Of a stretch of 64,000 nt of DNA, positions 40,601 to 51,800 are shown piece by piece (the stretch's first letter is position 1; the number at the start of each line of letters is the position of its first letter). This DNA comes from Pseudomonas sp. CCI4.2 (GTDB lineage Bacteria > Pseudomonadota > Gammaproteobacteria > Pseudomonadales > Pseudomonadaceae): assembly GCF_034350045.1 (NCBI RefSeq), contig NZ_CP133781.1, forward strand, positions 1,394,001 to 1,458,000, in the 5' to 3' direction. The notes below the pieces were generated by a model, which did no database searches, was not told where the DNA came from, and worked only from the letters and a program-made list of their open reading frames with translations. A program made the translations under genes and the position numbers.

Positions 40601-43198
40601 ATGATTAACGTAGACCTGCAACAACTCATCCAGGCCTTGGACGCTGAAAGCCGTCGAGAGCTGGAAGGGTCCGCCGAACGGTGCGTGGCCCGCAACGGCA
40701 GCAAAATTCTGATTGAAGACCTGTTGCTGGCACTCCTGGAACGGCCCCAAGGCTTATTAAGCCGGGCCTTGCTGGACGCTGAAGTCGATGCCGGAGAATT
40801 AGCTGCTGCGCTGCAGCCGCGAGATGAACAGAGTGCTTCTCGCAATCCGGTGTTCGCGCCCGAACTGGTGCAATGGCTGCAAGACGCGTTGCTGGTTGCC
40901 ACGCTGGAGCTTGGACAAAGTCATGTGGGACAGGCGGCGTTGATTCTGGCATTGCTGCGCAACCCGATGCGTTACGCAGGCAGCCGTTACCAGCCGCTCA
41001 TGGCTAAATTGAATGCTGACCGATTGCGTGATTTCGCGCTGTCTGAACAAGCAGAGCCAGCGGCTGGAAAACCCGCTGCCCCCGGCGAGTCGCTGTTGGC
41101 CCGATTCACCCACAACCTCACCCAGCAGGCACGGGAAGGCAAGCTCGATCCGGTGCTGTGCCGCGACGACGCGATCCGGCAGATGATCGATATTCTGGCT
41201 CGCCGTCGGAAAAACAACCCCATCGTGGTCGGCGAAGCCGGTGTAGGCAAAACTGCCATCGTTGAAGGACTGGCGTTGCGCATCGCCCGAGGCGAAGTGC
41301 CTCAAGCCTTGAAAGGTGTCGAACTGCTGTCGCTGGACATGGGTTTGTTGCAGGCGGGCGCCAGCGTCAAAGGCGAGTTCGAACGGCGCCTTAAGGGCGT
41401 GATTGACGAAGTCAAAGCGTCGCCCAAGCCGATCACGCTGTTCATTGATGAGGCCCACACCTTGATCGGTGCTGGCGGGCAAGCAGGCGGTTCCGATGCC
41501 GCCAACTTATTGAAACCAGCACTGGCCCGTGGTGAGTTGCGCACGATTGCGGCAACGACATGGGCTGAATATAAAAAATATTTTGAAAAAGACCCAGCGC
41601 TGGCGCGACGCTTCCAGCCTGTTCGGCTAAATGAGCCGACAGTCACCGAGGCCATCACGATACTGCGCGGGTTAGCGCCTATCTATGAGAAGAGTCACGG
41701 CATTTATCTACGTGACGATGCGGTTGTGGCTGCCGCTGAGTTATCCGCGCGTTATCTGTCGGGCCGTCTCCTGCCAGACAAGGCGGTGGACGTACTCGAT
41801 ACCGCCTGCGCTCGTGTGCGCATCAGTCTGGCGACACCGCCCGAACGCCTGGAAAAACTACGCAGTGAATTAGCCGAAGGCGGGCGTCAGTGCCATGCAT
41901 TACGTCGGGATGCCGAGGTCGGATTACGCATCGATCTGGACGCATTAAACGCGCTGGAAGGCCGTCTTGAAGAGGCCGAGGGCGAGCAGCGCATCGTAGA
42001 ACAATCGTGGGATGAGCAACGAAAACTGGCTGAGCGCTTGCTTGAGCTGCGCCAGCAATTGGCCCTCGCTCGCGATGGCGAAAGCGATTCAAGTGAAGCC
42101 AACGCGCTTGAACTCAAGGCGCTCGAGACCGAACTGCACAGTGTTCATGGCGCCTTGAGCGCTGCCCATGCGGTCGAGCGGCTGGTCAGTTTCGAAGTGT
42201 GTCCGCGTCAAGTCGCCGAAGTCATCAGTGCTTGGACCGGTGTGCCGCTCGCGCAATTGGCGCGAGAGCACAACACCCGAGTCAGCACCTTTGCCAGTGA
42301 CCTAAGGCTACGTATTCGGGGTCAAGACCAAGCTGTAAGCGCGTTGGACCGCTCGATGCGCGCCACCGCAGCCGGGCTGAACAAGCCTGATGCACCGGTC
42401 GGAGTGTTTTTGCTGGTAGGGCCAAGTGGCGTCGGAAAAACCGAAACGGCGCTGGTGCTGGCGGACTTGTTGTACGGCGGAGATCGCTTCATCACCACCA
42501 TCAACATGTCCGAGTTTCAGGAAAAACACACCGTTTCTCGCTTGATCGGTGCGCCACCGGGTTATGTCGGTTATGGCGAAGGCGGCATGCTGACCGAAGC
42601 CGTGCGGCAGAAACCCTATTCAGTGGTGCTGCTCGACGAAGTGGAAAAAGCCGACCCCGATGTGCTGAACCTCTTCTACCAGATCTTCGACAAAGGCATC
42701 GTCAACGACGGCGAAGGCCGTGAAATCGACTTCCGCAACACGTTGATCCTGATGACATCCAACCTCGCCAGCGACCGCATCGAGGCGTTGTGTCGCAACG
42801 GCAATCGCCCAACCGCCGAGGTCCTGGAGGAGAGCATTCGACCAGTGCTCAGCCAGCATTTCAAGCCGGCGCTGCTGGCGCGAATGCGGGTGGTGCCTTA
42901 CTACCCGGTCAGCGGCCCGGTGCTGCGCGAATTGATCGAGATCAAATTGCAGCGTCTGGGTGAACGGCTGGCGCGGCGTCAACTGGGCTTCAGCCATTCT
43001 CAGATATTGGTCGATCACTTGGCGCAGCGCTGCACCCAAAGTGACAGCGGCGCGCGTCTTATCGATTACTTGCTGGACTCACATGTGTTGCCCTTGGTGG
43101 CGGACCGCTTGCTCGATGCCATGGCCAGCGGCGAAACACTCAAAAGCGTCCACGCTACCCTGGACGAGCATGACGCTGTTGCGTGTGAATTCGCATGA
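40601..43198 (+). CDS. tssH: T6SS sheath-recycling AAA+ ATPase TssH (ClpV)
   Basis: ClpV disassembles contracted TssB/C sheaths for reuse. The 865-residue protein has an N-terminal Clp-N domain with a family-specific helix, then AAA1 with Walker [14 protein letters not shown] (about 212-224) and Walker [16 protein letters not shown] ClpB-type middle coiled coil follows, and AAA2 with [18 protein letters not shown] and [16 protein letters not shown]. Its length fits ClpV. The sigma54 activator starts 10 bases after its stop. Confidence 0.97.
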   Translation: MINVDLQQLIQALDAESRRELEGSAERCVARNGSKILIEDLLLALLERPQGLLSRALLDAEVDAGELAAALQPRDEQSASRNPVFAPELVQWLQDALLVATLELGQSHVGQAALILALLRNPMRYAGSRYQPLMAKLNADRLRDFALSEQAEPAAGKPAAPGESLLARFTHNLTQQAREGKLDPVLCRDDAIRQMIDILARRRKNNPIVVGEAGVGKTAIVEGLALRIARGEVPQALKGVELLSLDMGLLQAGASVKGEFERRLKGVIDEVKASPKPITLFIDEAHTLIGAGGQAGGSDAANLLKPALARGELRTIAATTWAEYKKYFEKDPALARRFQPVRLNEPTVTEAITILRGLAPIYEKSHGIYLRDDAVVAAAELSARYLSGRLLPDKAVDVLDTACARVRISLATPPERLEKLRSELAEGGRQCHALRRDAEVGLRIDLDALNALEGRLEEAEGEQRIVEQSWDEQRKLAERLLELRQQLALARDGESDSSEANALELKALETELHSVHGALSAAHAVERLVSFEVCPRQVAEVISAWTGVPLAQLAREHNTRVSTFASDLRLRIRGQDQAVSALDRSMRATAAGLNKPDAPVGVFLLVGPSGVGKTETALVLADLLYGGDRFITTINMSEFQEKHTVSRLIGAPPGYVGYGEGGMLTEAVRQKPYSVVLLDEVEKADPDVLNLFYQIFDKGIVNDGEGREIDFRNTLILMTSNLASDRIEALCRNGNRPTAEVLEESIRPVLSQHFKPALLARMRVVPYYPVSGPVLRELIEIKLQRLGERLARRQLGFSHSQILVDHLAQRCTQSDSGARLIDYLLDSHVLPLVADRLLDAMASGETLKSVHATLDEHDAVACEFA

Positions 43199-43208
43199 GG
43201 TGGTCGTG

Positions 43209-44726
43209 ATGTTTTCACAAGTGCCTGAGCCGCTGCGTTATGCCCATGACCTGTTGGCGCAATTCGCTCGGCTTTCAAGAGCGGCTGACGGCGCGACGTT
43301 GTTAGGTGATTTCGTACGAGCTTCGGTCGAACTCAGTGCGTGTGAAATCAGCCAGTTGTATCTGCTGGACGCTACCCACACCCGTCTCGTTTTGAATGCG
43401 GAATACTGGCAGGGGCTGTTGCAGCCGCGTGCCGCGTCCAGCTTGCCGACGGACTATGACGGCGAGCAATTGCTGCAGTACGCGTTATGTCAGAACAAGG
43501 TGGTCAGCCTGTGCAACCTGAGCGCCAGCTTGCAAGAGACGACGTTTCTTCCGGCCGGTCCGCGCCCCTGGCAATCGTTGTTGTGTGTGCCGTTGCTTGA
43601 TCAACACAACGCCGTCAGCGGTTTGTTGGTGTGCGCTAGCCGCAAGCATCTCGAACTTCAGGGGTTCGCTGACTCGTTGGGGCAATTCGGTTCCTTCGTG
43701 CTCGGGCAACTGCGTCTGTTGCAGCGTTCGAGGCGCCTCATCGAGACGTCCTCATCGCTGACCGATGCCGTGCCGATGGCCAGTGGCTATGGACTGATTG
43801 GCAGAAGCCCAGCCATGCGCGAAACCTGTCGCTTGATGGGCAAAGTGCTGAACAACCCTTATACCGTCCTTCTCTTGGGCGAAACCGGGACCGGTAAGGA
43901 AGTGGTTGCTCGGGCTATTCACGAAAATGGCCCGCGTCGATCCAAGGCATTCATCGTTCAAAACTGCGCCGCGTTTCCAGAGAGCCTGTTGGAAAGTGAA
44001 CTGTTTGGCTACCGCAAAGGCGCCTTCACCGGCGCCGACCGTGACCGTGTCGGCCTGTTCGATGCCGCTGATGGTGGAACGCTATTGCTCGATGAGATCG
44101 GCGACATGCCTCTGTCACTGCAAGCCAAGCTGTTGCGTGTGTTGCAGGAGGGCGAAGTCCGTCCGTTGGGCTCCAATGACACTCACAAAATCGACGTCCG
44201 GATCATCGCCGCCACTCACCGCGACCTTGTGGCACAGGTGGCCGCCGGGCGTTTTCGCGAGGACTTGTATTACCGTCTCGCGCAATTTCCTATCGAGCTG
44301 CCCGCCCTGCGTGATCGAGGAGGCGACGCGCTGGACCTGGCGCGCCATTTCGCCGATCACGCCTGCACCTTTCTCAAGCGTGACCCAGTGAAGTGGTCCG
44401 ATGGGGCCTTTGACCAACTCTGCCAATACGCCTTTCCCGGCAATGTTCGCGAACTCAAGGCGTTGGTCGAACGAGCGATTTTGCTCTGCGACGGCGACGT
44501 ACTACTCCCCGAACATTTCGTGTTGCGTCGCGACCTGGAACCCAGCGATAGCAGCTTGAACCTGCGCCCTCGTCTGGAGCAGATCGAGCGGGGCCTGTTG
44601 CTCGATTGCCTGCGCAAAACGGGTGGCAATCAAACCGTGGCTGCCCGCCAGCTCGGGTTGGCGCGCCGCACGCTGCTGTACCGCATGGAACGCCTGAATA
44701 TTCGCTCTAGCGATGTTTCGCTCTGA
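43209..44726 (+). CDS. sigma54-dependent activator of the T6SS operon (Sfa2-like)
   Basis: A 505-residue enhancer-binding protein. Residues 20-165 look like a GAF sensor domain; the AAA+ domain has Walker A GETGTGK (224-230), the sigma54-contact loop GAFTGA (271-276) and Walker [12 protein letters not shown]. The Fis-type helix-turn-helix near the C terminus reads [23 protein letters not shown] at 43209 is chosen; the open frame extends into tssH without ribosome site. P. aeruginosa HSI-II has sfa2 at the same place. It probably activates hcp/vgrG or this cluster with RpoN; no sigma54 promoter was found in the window. Confidence 0.93.
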   Translation: MFSQVPEPLRYAHDLLAQFARLSRAADGATLLGDFVRASVELSACEISQLYLLDATHTRLVLNAEYWQGLLQPRAASSLPTDYDGEQLLQYALCQNKVVSLCNLSASLQETTFLPAGPRPWQSLLCVPLLDQHNAVSGLLVCASRKHLELQGFADSLGQFGSFVLGQLRLLQRSRRLIETSSSLTDAVPMASGYGLIGRSPAMRETCRLMGKVLNNPYTVLLLGETGTGKEVVARAIHENGPRRSKAFIVQNCAAFPESLLESELFGYRKGAFTGADRDRVGLFDAADGGTLLLDEIGDMPLSLQAKLLRVLQEGEVRPLGSNDTHKIDVRIIAATHRDLVAQVAAGRFREDLYYRLAQFPIELPALRDRGGDALDLARHFADHACTFLKRDPVKWSDGAFDQLCQYAFPGNVRELKALVERAILLCDGDVLLPEHFVLRRDLEPSDSSLNLRPRLEQIERGLLLDCLRKTGGNQTVAARQLGLARRTLLYRMERLNIRSSDVSL

Positions 44727-44793
44727 GCGCTCTATGTCGACCTCACTTAACCCTTTCCTTGCAGCACCGCCTGCACACCGTGGAGACCTACCG

Positions 44794-44934
44794 ATGTTCG
44801 TTCGTCAATGGCCAGCAATCCTGCTGACGCTGATCGTTTCATGCTGCCTCGGCGGCTGTGGCGGCAACTACAAATTCAGCGACGACACTTATCGTCCCCT
44901 CGGTGACCCTCAGGTGGTTAACCGCGGCAAATGA
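44794..44934 (+). CDS. 46-residue T6SS-associated lipoprotein
   Basis: ATG at 44794 with TGGAGA upstream gives a 46-residue protein with a signal peptide and lipobox CLGGC (Cys22), leaving a mature peptide of only about 25 residues: CGGNYKFSDDTYRPLGDPQ plus a short tail. A longer frame from 44713 lacks a ribosome site. I believe similar tiny lipoproteins lie between sfa and fha in pseudomonad HSI-II-type clusters, but I could not check. Its job is unknown; a link to TssJ, the T6SS outer-membrane lipoprotein, is possible. Confidence 0.75.
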   Translation: MFVRQWPAILLTLIVSCCLGGCGGNYKFSDDTYRPLGDPQVVNRGK

Positions 44935-44950
44935 CTGCAAGGAGCACAAC

Positions 44951-46090
44951 ATGCAATTGATTTTGGAAATAGTGAACACCGAACACGCTGCGCCTTCGCA
45001 GCAATTGCGCTGTGTGTTTGAGCCCAGGGGCGGCGCGATTGGCCGTCAGGCGTTCTCCGATTGGGTGATCGTCGACCCCAGCAGCCAAGTATCTCGCGAA
45101 CACGCGCATATCAGCTTTAACGGCAGCCACTTTTTCCTGCGCGATATCAGCACCAATGGTGTACGCCTGAAAGCCACCGGTGAGCGCGTGGTGAAAGACA
45201 CCACTGTGCGCATCGACCACGGTGCCATGTACGTGATTGGACCCTTCGACATTCGGGCACAGGTGATACGCAAAAGTGCTGAGTCCAATTCGCTGATCAT
45301 TCCGGAGGATGTCAATTTCGGCCAGTTGCCCATGGCTGCTGTAGAACAACCGTCCGCCTTGCACACGCCGGCTCTCGAACCGCAACAGTGCGCGGATTAC
45401 GCGCCAATCCAGCGTGAGCACTTGATCGTGCCGACGCTGGTGCCGCCGACGCCAGAGCCCGAAGCGATCCCTGAACCCACTCCGTTACCCGATCCAAACG
45501 AGGCCTTCTGGCAGCGTTTAGCCCAAGCGCTCGGCCTGAACGTGGATAACCTCGACCAAGCTAGTCGCGAAGCGTTGGCGGTGGAAACGGCCCGCCTGTT
45601 TAAGCTCAGCATCGACAATTTGCAGCAAAGCCTGCGCACGCGCACGGAGTTGAAAAACGAACTGCGCCTGGCACTGACCACTGGACAGTACACGCGGCAA
45701 AACCCGATCAAACACGCGGCCACCGCCAGCGATGCAGTGAAAGGGCTGCTGCTTGACCCGCAATCACGCGCGCATGCCGAGCGTTCGATCAATCGCTCGT
45801 TCAATGACTTGCAAGCCCACCAAGTGGCCATGCTCAGCGCCAGCCGCGCCGCCTTGCGCAGCACCTTGGAGCACTTCTCACCGCCACACTTGGCGTTGCG
45901 CCTTGAGCGCGACGGGCACCGGCCTTTGTTCTCCACCGACGGCGGTTTGTGGCGTGCTTATGGGCGTTATCACCAGGCGCTTGGCCAAGACGATGACTGG
46001 AGCGAACGCCTGTTGGCCCGCGACTTCGCCCAAGCCTATGAAGAACAGGTTCGTCTAGTCGACAGCCTTCACACCGACCCTCAAGGATGA
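44951..46090 (+). CDS. tagH: T6SS FHA-domain protein (Fha2/TagH-like)
   Basis: A 379-residue protein with an N-terminal forkhead-associated domain at about residues 18-85, including GAIGRQAF, SREHAHISF and the Asn of DISTNGVRL, which read phospho-Thr peptides. A Pro-rich linker (PTPEPEAIPEPTPLPDP) and a C-terminal helical TagH-type domain (about 185-370, AERSINRSFNDLQAHQVAM) follow. It is the likely target of the kinase at the operon end, in the threonine-phosphorylation pathway for T6SS firing. ATG at 44951 follows AAGGAG; its stop overlaps the first tssJ ATG. Confidence 0.93.
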   Translation: MQLILEIVNTEHAAPSQQLRCVFEPRGGAIGRQAFSDWVIVDPSSQVSREHAHISFNGSHFFLRDISTNGVRLKATGERVVKDTTVRIDHGAMYVIGPFDIRAQVIRKSAESNSLIIPEDVNFGQLPMAAVEQPSALHTPALEPQQCADYAPIQREHLIVPTLVPPTPEPEAIPEPTPLPDPNEAFWQRLAQALGLNVDNLDQASREALAVETARLFKLSIDNLQQSLRTRTELKNELRLALTTGQYTRQNPIKHAATASDAVKGLLLDPQSRAHAERSINRSFNDLQAHQVAMLSASRAALRSTLEHFSPPHLALRLERDGHRPLFSTDGGLWRAYGRYHQALGQDDDWSERLLARDFAQAYEEQVRLVDSLHTDPQG

Positions 46091-46095
46091 CGCAC

Positions 46096-46596
46096 ATGTC
46101 CTGCTCTCACGTTTCTCGTTTCAAAGCCCTTTCAGTTCTTGCGGCCCTGTTGCTGTTGGCCGGTTGTTCGACGCTGTCACCGTATTCCACGCTGACCAAG
46201 CTGGATTTGACGCTGACCGCCAGTGACCAGCTCAACCCGGACTTGAATGGGCGCCCCTCTCCGATTGTCGTGCGCTTGATCGAGCTGAAAAATCCCGTGG
46301 CCTTCGAAAACGCAGACTTCTTCAGCCTGTACGAACGCCCGAAAGAAACCCTGACCCCGGACCTGGTGACCAGCGAAGAGCTTGAATTACGACCCGGCGA
46401 AAGCCTCGACCTCAAGCTCAGCGTCGACAGCGGCAGCCGTTACGTCGGCGTTCTCGCTGCCTACCGCGACCTGCCAGAAACCAAGTGGCGCTACGTGGTT
46501 CAACTGACGCCTACCGAACGCACCCACGCAACCTTGCGCCTGGACCAAGCGGGCATCCATAACGCCTTAGCCTCATTCAACACAGCAGGAGACTGA
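46096..46596 (+). CDS. tssJ: T6SS outer-membrane lipoprotein TssJ
   Basis: TssJ anchors the TssL-M membrane complex to the outer membrane. The 166-residue lipoprotein has a signal peptide with lipobox LLAGC and the TssJ domain: LTLTASDQLNPDLNGRPSP, VVRLIELKN and a C-terminal VVQLTPTERTHATLRLDQAG. The ATG at 46096 is preferred because AAGGA lies 8 bases upstream; ATG at 46087 overlaps that site. Length is normal. Confidence 0.94.
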   Translation: MSCSHVSRFKALSVLAALLLLAGCSTLSPYSTLTKLDLTLTASDQLNPDLNGRPSPIVVRLIELKNPVAFENADFFSLYERPKETLTPDLVTSEELELRPGESLDLKLSVDSGSRYVGVLAAYRDLPETKWRYVVQLTPTERTHATLRLDQAGIHNALASFNTAGD

Positions 46597-46598
46597 CC

Positions 46599-47930
46599 TT
46601 GAACGCTCATAAAGTCATTTGGCGGGAAGGCATGCTCCTGCGCCCGCAACACTTCCAACACAATGACCGCTATTACGATTACCAAATGAAGACCCGCACG
46701 CAGTTGTTAGGCCGCTACATGTGGGGTTTTTTAGATCTGGGGATTGAGGCGGATCCATTAAAACAAGGCAAGGTTGTTGTCAGTCGGGCCACCGGAATTT
46801 TGCCTGACGGCAGCCTGTTCAATCTGGAGGGCCGCGTCGAGCCGTTGATGATCCAGGTGCCACCCAATGTTGGCAGAACACCGGTTTACCTGGCGCTGCC
46901 CCTAGTGACCGGCAATCACATCGAAGCCCGGGCGGACGAAGACAAAGACGTACTGGCGCGTTACTCCATATACGACGCCCCTATTTCCAATTCGAATGCC
47001 GGGGAGGGCATTGCCAGCCAAGTGCAATGCGGCCGCCCGGATTTCCGCTTGCTGGTCGGTGAGCAGCAAAGCGACCAGATTTTTGTGAAACTCAAACTGT
47101 GTGAAGTTCTGGATTGCACGGCGGACGGGGGCGTAACGCTTAACGGTGATTTCGCGCCGACGGTCCTTCACGCGAAGGCCTCGACTTACCTGACGGGCTG
47201 CCTCAACGAAGCCATCGCTCTGGTGGATACCCGTTGTGCCGCATTGGCCGAACGGCTCAGCGCCAGCGGCAAAGCGGGTGGTTCCGAAGTCGGCGACTTC
47301 ATGCTGATGCAAATGATGAACCGCACGCAGCTGATATTGCAGCATTACGAAAAACTGCAACACGTTCACCCGGAGGAGCTCTACCGCACGCTGCTGGCGG
47401 TGGTGGGCGAGTTATCGACGTTTGCCGGTACGGATAGACGCACGCCGAAGACGCTCCGCTATGTGCACAGCGATCTAAGCCAAAGCTTTGAAGCGCTGAC
47501 TAACGTTTTCAAACATTTGATGACCATGGTGTTGGAAGAGCATGCGACGCCGCTTCCGCTCATGCCACACGAGTATGGAATTCAGGTGGCCATGGTGGCC
47601 GATCACGCGCATTTCGACACGTCTTCCTTTGTGCTGGTGGCGAGTGCGTATTGCAGCGCGGAAGAACTGCGTAATCGTTTGCCTGCACAACTAAAGGTTG
47701 GCTCGGTGGAAACCATCCGCAACATGGTCAATTTGCACCTGCCGGGTATAAAAATCAGACCGCTGCCCGTCGCCCCCCGACAGCTCGCGTTCCACGCTAA
47801 CAAAGCCTATTTCATTGTTGACTTGACGACCGAGGAACTGACCCAGCTTAGACGATCCGGCGGCTTTGCATTCCATGTGTCGAGCGAGATTCCAGACCTT
47901 GAGTTGAATTTTTGGGCGATCAAGAAATGA
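46599..47930 (+). CDS. tssK: T6SS baseplate adaptor TssK
   Basis: TssK connects the baseplate to the TssL-M membrane complex. The 443-residue protein begins with KVIWREGMLLRPQHFQHNDR, the hallmark of the family, and has FMLMQMMNRTQLILQHYEKL. The start codon is TTG, supported by AGGAG at about 46587 and by the family-like N terminus MNAHKVIWREG directly after it. Its stop overlaps the tssL ATG as ATGA. Confidence 0.95.
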   Translation: MNAHKVIWREGMLLRPQHFQHNDRYYDYQMKTRTQLLGRYMWGFLDLGIEADPLKQGKVVVSRATGILPDGSLFNLEGRVEPLMIQVPPNVGRTPVYLALPLVTGNHIEARADEDKDVLARYSIYDAPISNSNAGEGIASQVQCGRPDFRLLVGEQQSDQIFVKLKLCEVLDCTADGGVTLNGDFAPTVLHAKASTYLTGCLNEAIALVDTRCAALAERLSASGKAGGSEVGDFMLMQMMNRTQLILQHYEKLQHVHPEELYRTLLAVVGELSTFAGTDRRTPKTLRYVHSDLSQSFEALTNVFKHLMTMVLEEHATPLPLMPHEYGIQVAMVADHAHFDTSSFVLVASAYCSAEELRNRLPAQLKVGSVETIRNMVNLHLPGIKIRPLPVAPRQLAFHANKAYFIVDLTTEELTQLRRSGGFAFHVSSEIPDLELNFWAIKK

Positions 47931-48814
47931 GCGATATAAGTGAAGGGATGGCCACGGATGTAACCAATATGTTTGACGGGAGCAACGCTCCCCTTGGTTC
48001 CAACCCAGTAACAGGCATGCCTAGTTCGGTACAGACCGCAGACTTGGATGCACAACAAAAACAATCCGCACAAAATCTGGATATCAACACTTACAGTGCC
48101 AATATCAATCCGCTGATTGCAGCAGCAGCTCCTCTGCTAGCTGCAATATCGACGTTCACGCGCGAAGGTGGCAAGGCGAACTTCGACCAACTCAATAGAA
48201 CGCTGTTGGAAAACCTCCAGGCGTACCAGTCACGAGCGTTAAAGCTGGGTGCCGAAAGCCATTTGACCAATGAAGCCTCATACGTTCTGTGTACTTTCGT
48301 TGATGAAGCCGTACTGCAAACTGACGCAGGAAAAGATAGCAGTTGGTCCACTCAGACCCTTTTGTTTGAGCAGCATCAGCAAACCTCTGGCGGCGAAAAA
48401 TTTTTCGAGATACTAACCAGCCACAACCGCAACCCAGTCAAGCACCTGCACCTGCTTGAGCTGATGTACTTATGTCTAGCGTTAGGGTTCCGAGGTAAGT
48501 ACGGCGTCAATACGCAGGAAAAGGCTGAGTTGGAGGACACCCGCGACGGCCTTTATCGAACCATTCGCCACCTGCGCGGCGACGTTCCGCGAGAGTTATC
48601 GCCGCATTGGCACGGCCTCAAGGATAAGCGCCGCAACCTGGTACGCATCGTTCCTTGGTGGTTGGTGGCGTTGTTTACCTTGATGTGTCTGGCCGTCATG
48701 TATTCCGGGTTCGCCTGGGTGTTAAGTGAGCAGCGCGAGACCGTTCTTGAACCTTACCGTCAGCTTGATGCGGCAGTGATCCAACTGCCGTTGCAGGACA
48801 GGAATGCACGATGA
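47927..48814 (+). CDS. tssL: T6SS membrane-complex protein TssL (DotU)
   Basis: The 295-residue protein has a Ser/Thr/Gln-rich N-terminal tail, the cytosolic DotU fold (NPLIAAAAPLLAAI, EASYVLCTFVDEAVLQT, HLHLLELMYLCLALGFRGKY) and one membrane helix near residues 245-268. It lacks a C-terminal OmpA-like peptidoglycan-binding domain, so cell-wall anchoring must come from another protein, as in several type VI systems. It overlaps tssM by 4 bases. Confidence 0.95.
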   Translation: MSDISEGMATDVTNMFDGSNAPLGSNPVTGMPSSVQTADLDAQQKQSAQNLDINTYSANINPLIAAAAPLLAAISTFTREGGKANFDQLNRTLLENLQAYQSRALKLGAESHLTNEASYVLCTFVDEAVLQTDAGKDSSWSTQTLLFEQHQQTSGGEKFFEILTSHNRNPVKHLHLLELMYLCLALGFRGKYGVNTQEKAELEDTRDGLYRTIRHLRGDVPRELSPHWHGLKDKRRNLVRIVPWWLVALFTLMCLAVMYSGFAWVLSEQRETVLEPYRQLDAAVIQLPLQDRNAR

Positions 48815-51800
48815 AAATTTTCTTTAAAAAACTGGCAGCCTTCCTCGGTAAAACCTGGGTGTGGACGCTATTGCTGGTGCTGCTGGCTGCCCTCGCGATT
48901 TGGTTTCTGGGGCCGCTGCTCGCGGTAGACGATTACAAATTCTGGGAAGATTCAAGCCATCGCTTGCTGAGTATCAGTGTGTTGTTTCTGGCGTGGGGTT
49001 TGTTCGTTGTTTTTAGTGGTTGGCTAAGCACCCGCCGCAAAAATCAGGCGCAAGAAAGCGACGATGGTAAAGCCCGCCTCGACCTTGCACAGGAAATAGA
49101 GAGTGAAGAAAAGCGCCGGCGCAAGCTGTTCAAAAAAGCGCTTAGAACTCTCAAAACTGCGAGCCTGTACCGCGGGCGTAGTGAGCGCTGGCGTTCCGAA
49201 TTGCCTTGGTACCTGCTGATCGGGCCAGAGCAGAGCGGCAAAAGCAGCTTGCTGAAGCGCTCAGGTTTAGAATTTCCCCTTAATGATATTGACGACAAAG
49301 CTAAGCAAGAGCCCACGTTTTATGAGTGGTACTTCGGCGAACACGGTGTCCTGATCGACACCGGGGGAGCTGCGTTAACGTCTGAAAGCAGCGTCGATAA
49401 AAGCACTTGGAAAAGTCTGCTCGGCCTGTTGCGTGCCAGAAGACGCAACCGGCCACTCAACGGCATTGTGATAACAATCCCTGCCCAATTATTGATCATC
49501 GGTGACCACCAGACGCCGAATAACCGCAACGCCATTGCCAGTTCAATTCGTGAGCGGCTAAAGGATATCCGCCAGCAGCTAAAGGTCGACTTGCCGGTGT
49601 ATCTGATACTCAGCAAAACTGACGACATTGATGGTTTTGGGGTGTTTTTCGATCAACTGACGAAGCACGAAAGCGATCAAGTGCTAGGCGCGACCTTCGC
49701 CGATGATCAAAACGGCAATGACCGGCAAGTGCTGCGTGGGGAGTTTGAGGCCTTGCTGAAGCGCCTCAACAGCCAAGTAATCACCCGTATGCATCAAGAG
49801 CGTACGGCAGAAAGAAGCGCAGTCATTCTCGATTTTCCCCATGCGTTGGGAGTGCTTGGTCCAGCCCTGTGCGACTTCGTACACGAAGCCCTGGGCGGCA
49901 ATCGCTACCAGCGTGCCAGCCGACTTCGCGGGTTCTATCTGACCAGCGCCACTCAGCCGCTTAAAACCCCTGACGGCAAAGAAAAAAACACTACACCACA
50001 GTCGTTATTTACCGGGTCGGCCCGATTCATCAACCATTTGTTCAGCCGGGTAATCTTCCCCGAAGCCGAACTTGCCGGGCTCAACAAACGCGAGCGCCGC
50101 CGTATCCATTGGGGTCAACGTGCGCTGTACGTGACCTCATTCGCAGCACTGGGGCTGTTCGGCCTGCTCTGGGCCCTCGGTTTCTCCGCTAACCACGGTC
50201 GCCTGGAACAACTGCGCGAGTTCGCACAAAACCTCACCAAACAACACGTCGAATTGGCGCCGCAAGACGACGCCATGGCGGCGCTTCAGGTGTTGGATAC
50301 CGGTTACGCTGCCAGCCGTGTATTCCCGGCCCTGAGCGACGTGCAACTGCACGAACGCAGCGGGCTGTATCAAGGTGAGCTCAGCCACCCGGTGTTGGAT
50401 GACGCTTACCAACGCGAACTGCAAAAACAACTGCTGCCCCGCGTAGCCCGGACCCTCGAAGCGCAAGTGCGCGCCAACATGAACGACCGCGAGCGACTCT
50501 TAGGCAGCCTGCGTGCATACCTGATGCTCAACCTTACCGAGCGCCGCGATTCGACGTGGCTCAAAGACTGGGTCGCCACCGATTGGTCGATGCGCTACAT
50601 GGGCAACACCTCGGTGCAAAACAGCCTGGGCGAGCACTTCAGTCGCCTGCTTGCCCACGGATTTACTTACCCGCTCAACGACGCCTTAGTGGCCCAGGCA
50701 CGTCAGGTGTTACAGGCCGAGTCTCAAGCCGCTGTGGTTTATCGGTCACTGCGTGAACAAGCCAAGAGCTTGCCGGATTACCGTGTCAGCCAGCACTTGG
50801 GTCCGCAGGGCGCAGTATTTCGCGGCACCGACTACCTGATTCCGGGCTTCTACACCCAACGCGGTTATCAACAGTTCTTCACCACCCAAGGTGCAAGTCT
50901 GGTGAACGATATCCTGCGTGATAACTGGGTGCTGGGTGAAAGTGCGGGCATCAGCGGCATGGACCTGCGCCGTTTGATGGTCGAATTGGAGCAGCTGTAT
51001 TTCCGCGACTACGCCAACCATTGGGGCGAAGCCATTGGCCAGATCAGCCTGCAACCCTTCGGCAGCGCGGGTGAGGGCGCGAGCCAACTGGCTGGGCTGA
51101 TTGCCGCCAATTCGCCTCTACTGCAACTGCTGGTCGAAGTGCGTGATAACACCCGTTTCCCTGATCTCACTGAAGGTGTCGAGCAACTGGCCGATGCGGC
51201 CGGTGATGCGGGCGGCAAACTCGGCGCACTGGGCAAAGTCGCCGCTGCGGCAGCCGGCCAGGCACAAGGCGCACTCGCCAAGAGCCTGCCAGACACGGCG
51301 AAGAAATCCATGCAACGCCGTTTCGAACCGTTGCATCAACTGCTGGACGCCAACAACGGCCCGGCACCGGAACTGATGCCGACACTACAAGCGCTTAACG
51401 ATTTGCAACTGCAAGTCGCCACGCTGGCGCGCTCCAGCCAGCCGGACCAAGCGGCCTACGAAATGGCCAAGCTGCGCATGAACGGCCAGCGTGATGCGCT
51501 GAACAGTTTGCGCGGAGCAACCAGCCGCTTGCCGCGCCCTATCAGTGGTTGGCTAGACGTGTTGGCCGAAGACACCTGGATGCTTGTCCTCAGCGATGCC
51601 TATCAATACCTGAATCAGCGTTATCAGAGCGAACTTCACGAGTTCTATAGCAAAGCCCTGCACCAGCGTTACCCTTTCAACGCCCACAGCACCAGCGACG
51701 TTGCCATCAGCGACTTCCGCGAGTTCTTCAAAGCGCAGGGTGTTGCCGACCGCTTCTTCGACAACTACATGCGGCCCTTCGTCAGCGGCACACCGGGCAA

